A DNA stretch of 10,691 nucleotides from Halieaceae bacterium UBA3479 (lineage in GTDB: Bacteria > Pseudomonadota > Gammaproteobacteria > Pseudomonadales > Halieaceae), in assembly GCA_002377985.1 (NCBI GenBank), contig DFQW01000128.1:1-10691 (forward strand). Reading direction: 5' to 3'. How positions within the stretch are numbered: position 1 is the stretch's first letter; each line of letters starts with the position of its first letter. Below the pieces are notes generated by a model, which did no database searches, was not told the DNA's origin, and saw only the letters and a program-made list of their open reading frames with translations. Shown here one piece after another: positions 6,798 to 10,691 of the stretch. Made by a program: the position numbers and the translations under genes.

Positions 6798-7390
6798 TCA
6801 GGGAGAATTTGCCAACGCTGGTCATTGCCAGCCATAACGCGGGGAAAATTGCCGAATTCGAACGCATTTTATCCGGCTGGTGGCGCATTCAGCCCCAAGC
6901 CGGGCTGGGGGTGACGGCCATCGCCGAGACAGGGCTGTCCTTCATCGAAAACGCGATACTCAAGGCCAGACATGCCTGTCGCGAGACGGGTTATGCCGCT
7001 TTAGCGGACGACTCAGGTTTGGTTGTGCCCGCGTTAGACGGGGCGCCGGGCTTACATTCTGCTCGTTATTCCGGCGGCGATGACGCCAGCAATAACGCTT
7101 TATTGCTTAACAATATGCGCGACTTGGGCGGCGAGGATCGCGCCGCGTTTTATATTGCCGTTCTGGTGCTGATGCGCGGGACTGAAGATCCCGCGCCAAT
7201 TGTCGCTGAGGGCCGATGGTACGGACACATTGCAGAGGCACCACGGGGCGATCGCGGCTTTGGCTACGACCCCCTCTTTGTCCCCTTCGGCGAAAACCGT
7301 CACGCAGCAGAGCTCTCCCCAGAAGAGAAAGACCGGATGAGTCATCGCGGTATTGCCGTCGCGCAGCTGTTAAAGCACTGTGGCGAATGA
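6794..7390 (+). CDS. rdgB: RdgB/HAM1 XTP/dITP diphosphatase
   Basis: This enzyme hydrolyses non-canonical purine nucleotides (dITP, ITP, XTP) to the monophosphate plus pyrophosphate, keeping deaminated bases out of DNA and RNA. Motifs seen are A-S-H-N-A-G-K (12-18), E-N-A-I-L-K-A-R, the catalytic A-D-D-S-G-L (71-76), G-A-P-G-L-H-S-A-R-Y, G-F-G-Y-D-P-L-F and M-S-H-R. I chose the TTG at 6794. It gives 198 residues, the family length. It has AGGA at 6784-6787 with a 6-base spacer, and it overlaps the upstream TGA as TTGA. An upstream GTG at 6776 (204 residues) has no clear ribosome site but cannot be excluded. The stop overlaps the hemW ATG by 4 bases. Confidence 0.95.
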   Translation: MIRENLPTLVIASHNAGKIAEFERILSGWWRIQPQAGLGVTAIAETGLSFIENAILKARHACRETGYAALADDSGLVVPALDGAPGLHSARYSGGDDASNNALLLNNMRDLGGEDRAAFYIAVLVLMRGTEDPAPIVAEGRWYGHIAEAPRGDRGFGYDPLFVPFGENRHAAELSPEEKDRMSHRGIAVAQLLKHCGE

Positions 7391-8541
7391 TTGATCCAAA
7401 AAACTTACCTCTTTCGCTGTATATCCACCTCCCTTGGTGCGCCCGAAAATGCCCCTACTGTGACTTCAACAGTCACGAGGGCTTTTCAGAAAGCTATCAG
7501 GAACCTTATATCAACGCGTTGCTCGCGGATCTGGAGAGCCAGCTGGACTGGGTCGCAGGTCGATCGCTGGCAACGATATTTATCGGCGGCGGCACCCCCA
7601 GCCTTTTCACTGGCAGATGGATAGACCGCATGCTGTCCGGAGTGGCGAGGATCGCCACTATTTCTCGGACCGCAGAAATCACCCTGGAGAGCAACCCGGG
7701 AAGCGCGGAGGTAGCGCGGTTCCGGGATTACCGTAACGCTGGCGTCACGCGACTCAGCATCGGGGTGCAGAGCTTTGACGACGCGGCGCTGACCCGGCTC
7801 GGACGTATTCATTCCGGAGACGAGGCCAGAAAAGCGCTGGCGTCGGTCGACAAGGCCGGTTTCAGTCGTTGGAATATTGATCTAATGCACGGGCTGCCGG
7901 GCCAAAACAGCGCAAAGGCCCGTGACGATATTCGCGAAGCAATCAAACTCAGCGCGGGCCACATTTCGCGCTATCAGCTCACCATAGAGCGAAATACACG
8001 GTTTTGGTCTGCACCTCCGGCGTTGCCCGACGATGACACCCTGGCACAAATTGAGGGCGCCGTGGATGCGCTCCTCTATGACGCCGGATTTTCGCAATAT
8101 GAAGTGTCTGCATTTTGTCGTGCCGGCAACGAGTGTCGTCACAACCTGAACTACTGGACGTTCGGCGATTATCTGGGCATTGGGGCTGGGGCGCACGGAA
8201 AGCTGACCTTACAAAACGGCAACATCATTCGGACCCAGCGAACCCGATCACCAATGGATTACCTTAATCAAGCCGCCTCTACGCCCTGTGCCCCGCCGTC
8301 CAGCCAGACAATCGCGGCAGATGATCTCCCGGCAGAATTCGCCATGAACGTGTTGCGACTGCCCGGCGGCGTCCCGGTAAAATACTTTACCGAGCGAACG
8401 GGTCTGCCCGAGCGCGTGCTTCAACAGCGCGCAAAAAAAGCCCTGGAACGAGGTTGGTTAGCGGATTGGGAGGGCGGCCGGTTCGCTGCAACGCCCCTTG
8501 GCTTTACCTTTTTGGACAGCGTACTCGCCACACTGCTATAG
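7387..8541 (+). CDS. hemW: HemW, radical SAM heme chaperone
   Basis: This 384-residue radical SAM protein (E. coli HemW/YggW is 378) binds heme and delivers it to membrane respiratory proteins. It was long misannotated as an oxygen-independent coproporphyrinogen III oxidase. The [4Fe-4S] cysteines are Cys18, Cys22 and Cys25 in P-W-C-A-R-K-C-P-Y-C-D-F. Phe27 stands where true HemN has a fourth cysteine, which favours HemW. Also visible are G-G-G-T-P-S (67-72), E-S-N-P-G-S (101-106), R-L-S-I-G-V-Q-S-F (122-130), D-L-M-H-G-L-P-G-Q (165-173) and G-I-G-A-G-A-H-G. The ATG at 7387 overlaps the rdgB TGA (ATGA). The frame is open back to 7216, but only within rdgB coding sequence. It is the last gene of the plus-strand run and ends 2 bases before the convergent trmB stop. 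Confidence 0.96.
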   Translation: MIDPKNLPLSLYIHLPWCARKCPYCDFNSHEGFSESYQEPYINALLADLESQLDWVAGRSLATIFIGGGTPSLFTGRWIDRMLSGVARIATISRTAEITLESNPGSAEVARFRDYRNAGVTRLSIGVQSFDDAALTRLGRIHSGDEARKALASVDKAGFSRWNIDLMHGLPGQNSAKARDDIREAIKLSAGHISRYQLTIERNTRFWSAPPALPDDDTLAQIEGAVDALLYDAGFSQYEVSAFCRAGNECRHNLNYWTFGDYLGIGAGAHGKLTLQNGNIIRTQRTRSPMDYLNQAASTPCAPPSSQTIAADDLPAEFAMNVLRLPGGVPVKYFTERTGLPERVLQQRAKKALERGWLADWEGGRFAATPLGFTFLDSVLATLL

Positions 8542-8543
8542 CC

Positions 8544-9239
8544 CTACTGGCGATAGTAAACCCAATCCCAGACACCATGTCCGAGCCGTTCGCCCCGGGC
8601 TTCGAACTTGGTGAGCGGTCGGTAAGCGGGTCTCGGCAACGGCGCGCTGAGGGTGCCCCCGGCACTGCTCATCTCGGGAGAGGCATCAAGCACCTCTAGC
8701 ATGTGCGCGGCGTAAGGCTCCCAATCGGTAGCAAGGTGGAGGTACCCTCCCGGGCGCAAAAGGCGCGTTACGAGGTGAATAAACTCTGGCTGAATAAGAC
8801 GGCGCTTGTGGTGCCGCTTTTTATGCCAGGGATCGGGGAAAAAAATGTGGATGGCGTCGATGGTGTCAGGGGCAAGGCAGCGCTCGAGCACCTCCACGGC
8901 ATCATCGGCGTAAACACGAAGATTATGACAATCCGACGCCAGTAGTTGACTCAGCAAGCGTCCTACACCCGGGCGATGCACTTCGATACCGACAAATTGG
9001 GCTGCAGGGTCTGCCAGTGCCATGTGCAACAGGCTGTCGCCCATCCCGAAGCCAATTTCGATCACTCGCCGCCCGGTAAAGCCAAAGCAGCTATCCCAGT
9101 CGAGAGTCCCCTCTTCAAGATGCAGCCCAAAGCGAGGAAGCCCTTCATGCCAACCGCGCGCCTGCCCGGGCGTCATGCGCCCGGCGCGCATCACAAAGCT
9201 TTTGATACGACGAGAAATAGCGGGCTGCGAAGACGGCAC
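8544..9239 (-). CDS. trmB: TrmB, tRNA (guanine-N7)-methyltransferase
   Basis: This 231-residue SAM-dependent enzyme forms m7G, normally at position 46 in the tRNA variable loop. Motif I E-I-G-F-G-M-G-D-S is at 61-69, G-I-E-V-H follows at 84-88, the signature F-F-P-D-P-W-H-K-K-R-H-H-K-R-R is at 133-147, T-D-W-E-P-Y-A is at 171-177, and the substrate-binding T-K-F-E-A-R-G-E-R-L-G-H is at 210-221. The start is a GTG at 9239 with an AGAGG-like purine run about 11 bases upstream. No ATG lies upstream in frame, and the next ATG (9191) would remove 16 residues and has no ribosome site. It lies 28 bases downstream of rpoH on the same strand with no visible terminator between, so it is probably cotranscribed with rpoH. 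It converges with hemW. Confidence 0.95.
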   Translation of the reverse strand: MPSSQPAISRRIKSFVMRAGRMTPGQARGWHEGLPRFGLHLEEGTLDWDSCFGFTGRRVIEIGFGMGDSLLHMALADPAAQFVGIEVHRPGVGRLLSQLLASDCHNLRVYADDAVEVLERCLAPDTIDAIHIFFPDPWHKKRHHKRRLIQPEFIHLVTRLLRPGGYLHLATDWEPYAAHMLEVLDASPEMSSAGGTLSAPLPRPAYRPLTKFEARGERLGHGVWDWVYYRQ

Positions 9240-9267
9240 CCGGAATCCGGCCTCTTGATAAAGGGTG

Positions 9268-10143
9268 TTAAGCGAGCAGGGCCGTACGCAGTTTCTTCAT
9301 CGCATTGGCCTCCAGCTGTCGGATGCGCTCTGCCGAGACATCATAAAGCGCCGCCAACTCATGTAACGTAGATTTGTCGTCGATAAGCCAACGTCGCTCC
9401 AAAATATCGCGACTGCGCTCATCGAGGCCGGCCAGTGCCGACTGCAAACGCGCGTTACTGTCCTGAGCAAAATCAGCCGCTTCAACCAGCTGCTCCGGAT
9501 CGGCAGCGGTATCTTCCAGAAAGTACTGCGGGGCCTGCCAGCTATCCTCGTCATCGCTCTCAAAAGGCGCATCGTAAGCCACATCTCGACTGGCCAGCCG
9601 GCCCTCCATCCGCGTCACTTCTGCTTCTTCGACACCCAGATCTGCCGCAATTGCCCGGGTTTCCTCCGCTGACAGCCAATCCAATGATTTCTTTTGACTG
9701 CGCAAATTAAAGAATAGCTTTCGCTGCGCCTTGGTGGTCGCCACTTTGACAATTCGCCAGTTGCGTAGGATGTATTCATGCATCTCCGCTTTGATCCAAT
9801 GGACCGCGAAAGAGACAAGGCGCACGCCCTTTGTGGGATCGAAGCGCTTAACGGCCTTCATTAGCCCCACGTTTCCCTCCTGAATGAGGTCGGCTTCTGA
9901 CAACCCGTAACCGGAATAACTCCGTGCGATGTGCACAACAAACCGCAAGTGCGCCAAAACCAATTCGCGGGCCGAGTCGACACAATCATCGTAGTACAGC
10001 CGCTCCGCCAATTCCCGCTCACGCTCTACCGACAGCACGGCAATGCCGCTCACCGCCTGAATATAGGCAGAAAGGTTGGCCCCCGGTGCCATACTGAGGA
10101 CCGCGCTATTTGGCACCGCCAGTGCCTGCTTGGTCTCTGTCAT
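9268..10143 (-). CDS. rpoH: RpoH, heat-shock sigma factor (sigma-32)
   Basis: This 291-residue sigma-70-family factor (E. coli RpoH is 284) directs RNA polymerase to heat-shock promoters of chaperone and protease genes. Region 2 is clear: L-R-F-V-V-H-I-A-R-S-Y, D-L-I-Q-E-G-N-V-G-L-M-K-A-V-K-R-F-D-P, and F-A-V-H-W-I-K-A-E-M-H-E-Y-I-L-R-N-W-R. The RpoH box Q-R-K-L-F-F-N-L-R at 140-148 distinguishes RpoH from other sigma factors. Region 4.2 (T-L-H-E-L-A-A-L-Y-D-V-S-A-E-R-I-R-Q-L-E) ends the protein. The ATG is preceded by GGAGG at 10151-10155 with a 7-base spacer. The order ftsX then rpoH is conserved in gammaproteobacteria. Unusually, a perfect CIRCE operator overlaps its likely promoter, so transcription is probably repressed by HrcA. 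trmB follows 28 bases downstream. Confidence 0.97.
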   Translation of the reverse strand: MTETKQALAVPNSAVLSMAPGANLSAYIQAVSGIAVLSVERERELAERLYYDDCVDSARELVLAHLRFVVHIARSYSGYGLSEADLIQEGNVGLMKAVKRFDPTKGVRLVSFAVHWIKAEMHEYILRNWRIVKVATTKAQRKLFFNLRSQKKSLDWLSAEETRAIAADLGVEEAEVTRMEGRLASRDVAYDAPFESDDEDSWQAPQYFLEDTAADPEQLVEAADFAQDSNARLQSALAGLDERSRDILERRWLIDDKSTLHELAALYDVSAERIRQLEANAMKKLRTALLA

Positions 10144-10146
10144 GTT

Positions 10147-10155
10147 CTCCCCTCC
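10147..10155 (-). promoter_or_regulatory. Strong ribosome binding site of rpoH
   Basis: On the minus strand the sequence GGAGGGGAG precedes the rpoH ATG, with GGAGG spaced 7 bases from it. This is the strongest Shine-Dalgarno sequence in the window; most other genes here have weak sites or rely on coupling. It suggests that rpoH, once transcribed, is translated efficiently. Confidence 0.8.
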
Positions 10156-10172
10156 AACGAGGTAATGACCTT

Positions 10173-10202
10173 ATTTTAGCACTCTAGAGGGCAGAGTGCT
10201 AA
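10173..10202 (-). promoter_or_regulatory. Probable sigma-70 promoter of rpoH
   Basis: Read on the minus strand, TTAGCA (10197-10202; four of six to TTGACA) is followed after 18 bases by TAAAAT (10173-10178; five of six to TATAAT). Both hexamers overlap the arms of the CIRCE element, the usual geometry for repression by promoter occlusion. Transcription would start at about 10165-10167, leaving a leader of roughly 22-24 bases that still includes the ribosome binding site. I saw no convincing sigma-32 or sigma-E type promoter in the gap, but other promoters inside ftsX cannot be excluded. Confidence 0.55.
10176..10202. promoter_or_regulatory. CIRCE operator (HrcA binding site) upstream of rpoH
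   Basis: The left arm TTAGCACTC (10176-10184), a 9-base spacer (10185-10193) and the right arm GAGTGCTAA (10194-10202) match the CIRCE consensus TTAGCACTC-N9-GAGTGCTAA at all 18 arm positions. The symmetry extends one further base on each side, so the arms TTTAGCACTCT (10175-10185) and AGAGTGCTAAA (10193-10203) pair perfectly over 11 bases. CIRCE is bound by the heat-shock repressor HrcA, classically at groESL and dnaK/grpE operons. Here it lies in the 86-base ftsX-rpoH gap, 33 bases upstream of the rpoH ATG, and covers the proposed -35 and -10. The stem is not followed by a T-run on either strand, so it does not look like an ftsX terminator. Confidence 0.93.
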
Positions 10203-10229
10203 AGCCAAAAACTACCGAATTTCAGCAGG

Positions 10230-10691
10230 TTAATGCGCCTCTAGCTGGCTCAAGTGCCTTTGACAGGCCACCCAGGAGGCAATCCAGCCCAAGAACACCG
10301 CCACCGTCAACAAGATCAACGGATAGTGGATTCCCGGCCACTGCAGCCGCTGCTGGCTCTCGTAAAGGATAAAGAGCGCGTTGACGGGGCCTGCCAACCA
10401 GCCGCTAAACACCCAAAGAATCAGCGCACCGAGCACACCCCCGCCCAGCCCGTACCACAGTCCCGTGTACAAGAAAGGCCTGCGCGCAAATGCCATAGAG
10501 CCACCGATAAGGCGGACAACCAGAATCTCTTCTTCTCGGGCGACAACGGTAAGTCTCAGGGTATTACCCAGCGCAAGCACCGTCGCCAGCAACATCATGA
10601 TGCCTACGGCGAGCACCCATCTGGAGGCCGCACGCAGCCCCTCTTCCAGCCGAGTCAGCCAGAGCGTATCCAGGACAACTTGAGCAACCCC
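10230..10691 (-). CDS. ftsX: FtsX, cell-division ABC transporter permease-like subunit, C-terminal part (5' end outside window)
   Basis: The 153 visible residues are the C-terminal part of FtsX (E. coli FtsX is about 352 residues), the membrane partner of the FtsE ATPase. FtsEX sits at the divisome and, through EnvC-type activators, controls septal peptidoglycan hydrolysis. The frame is open to the window edge, so the start lies beyond it. Features are a membrane helix (L-A-V-G-I-M-M-L-L-A-T-V-L-A-L), the cytoplasmic loop R-E-E-E-I-L-V-V-R-L-I-G-G-S, the family signature R-R-P-F-L-Y-T-G-L-W-Y-G-L-G-G-G, a second hydrophobic stretch (G-V-L-G-A-L-I-L-W-V-F-S-G-W) and a last helix (L-I-L-L-T-V-A-V-F-L-G-W-I-A-S-W) before a short charged tail. 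ftsE would be expected upstream, outside the window. It precedes rpoH by 86 bases. Confidence 0.95.
   Translation of the reverse strand, partial: GVAQVVLDTLWLTRLEEGLRAASRWVLAVGIMMLLATVLALGNTLRLTVVAREEEILVVRLIGGSMAFARRPFLYTGLWYGLGGGVLGALILWVFSGWLAGPVNALFILYESQQRLQWPGIHYPLILLTVAVFLGWIASWVACQRHLSQLEAH

Noticed and set aside
7216..7386. Extended N-terminus for hemW starting inside rdgB
   Set aside because: The added residues are an out-of-frame reading of conserved rdgB. The ATG at 7387 matches HemW N-termini and forms an ATGA overlap.
7387..8541. Annotation of this radical SAM gene as coproporphyrinogen III oxidase (HemN)
   Set aside because: It lacks the fourth cysteine of the HemN motif (Phe27 instead), and its length and C-P-Y-C-D-F context fit HemW.
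8522..8558. Bulged hairpin at the hemW/trmB junction (TACT-CGCCA against TGGCG-AT-AGTA, 17-base loop)
   Set aside because: It has a long loop, a 2-base bulge and no T-run on either side. It overlaps both coding ends and is not convincing as a terminator.
9240..9250. Short near-palindrome CCGG-AAT-CCGG between rpoH and trmB
   Set aside because: Four-base arms with a 3-base loop and no T-run are too small to call a terminator or operator.
10175..10203. The inverted repeat downstream of ftsX as a Rho-independent terminator
   Set aside because: Neither strand has a T-run after the stem, and the arms match CIRCE exactly, so an operator explains it better.

Overview
The window is an ordinary-looking, gene-dense piece of a gammaproteobacterial chromosome. 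It holds 13 protein genes, two of them cut by the window edges, with almost no intergenic space and no mobile elements, RNA genes or CRISPR. Gene content and order (tonB-family gene, yqgE, ruvX / pilT / yggS, proC, yggT, metX, metW, DUF4426, rdgB, hemW / trmB, rpoH, ftsX) resemble, from memory, the Pseudomonas neighbourhood running from the ftsYEX-rpoH cluster to pilT and yqgE. The pyrimidine genes and pilU that I recall between ruvX and pilT in Pseudomonas are not here. A Pseudomonadales/Cellvibrionales-type, probably free-living bacterium with type IV pili is the most likely source. That assignment is inference from protein similarity recalled without a search.

Layout. (1) Positions 1-1388, plus strand: the C-terminal part of a TonB-family energy transducer, then yqgE (algH) and ruvX, nearly abutting. 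(2) Positions 1392-2432, minus strand: pilT, the type IV pilus retraction ATPase, which meets ruvX tail to tail with 3 bases between. (3) Positions ~2498-8541, plus strand: an eight-gene run, yggS-proC-yggT-metX-metW-DUF4426-rdgB-hemW, whose junctions are 0-1 base gaps, 4-base stop/start overlaps or a 58-base overlap, except the 11- or 29-base gap before proC. It is very likely one operon mixing PLP homeostasis, proline and methionine synthesis, nucleotide-pool cleaning and heme delivery. (4) Positions 8544-10691, minus strand: ftsX (partial), then rpoH and trmB. trmB meets hemW tail to tail with 2 bases between.

The most interesting element is in the 86-base gap between ftsX and rpoH. It contains a perfect CIRCE operator (TTAGCACTC, 9-base spacer, GAGTGCTAA) lying across a plausible sigma-70 -35/-10 pair, just upstream of a strong ribosome binding site and the rpoH start. 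CIRCE is the binding site of the heat-shock repressor HrcA, normally found at groESL and dnaK/grpE operons. Here it would put the heat-shock sigma factor itself, and probably the downstream tRNA methyltransferase gene trmB, under HrcA. That would create a repressor-to-sigma-factor cascade tuned by GroEL availability. hrcA itself is not in the window.

Other points of interest are a MetX whose active-site sequence (DWRF) points to succinyl- rather than acetyl-CoA use, a long metW/DUF4426 overlap, a possible leaderless yggS transcript, and two tail-to-tail junctions with no room for terminators.
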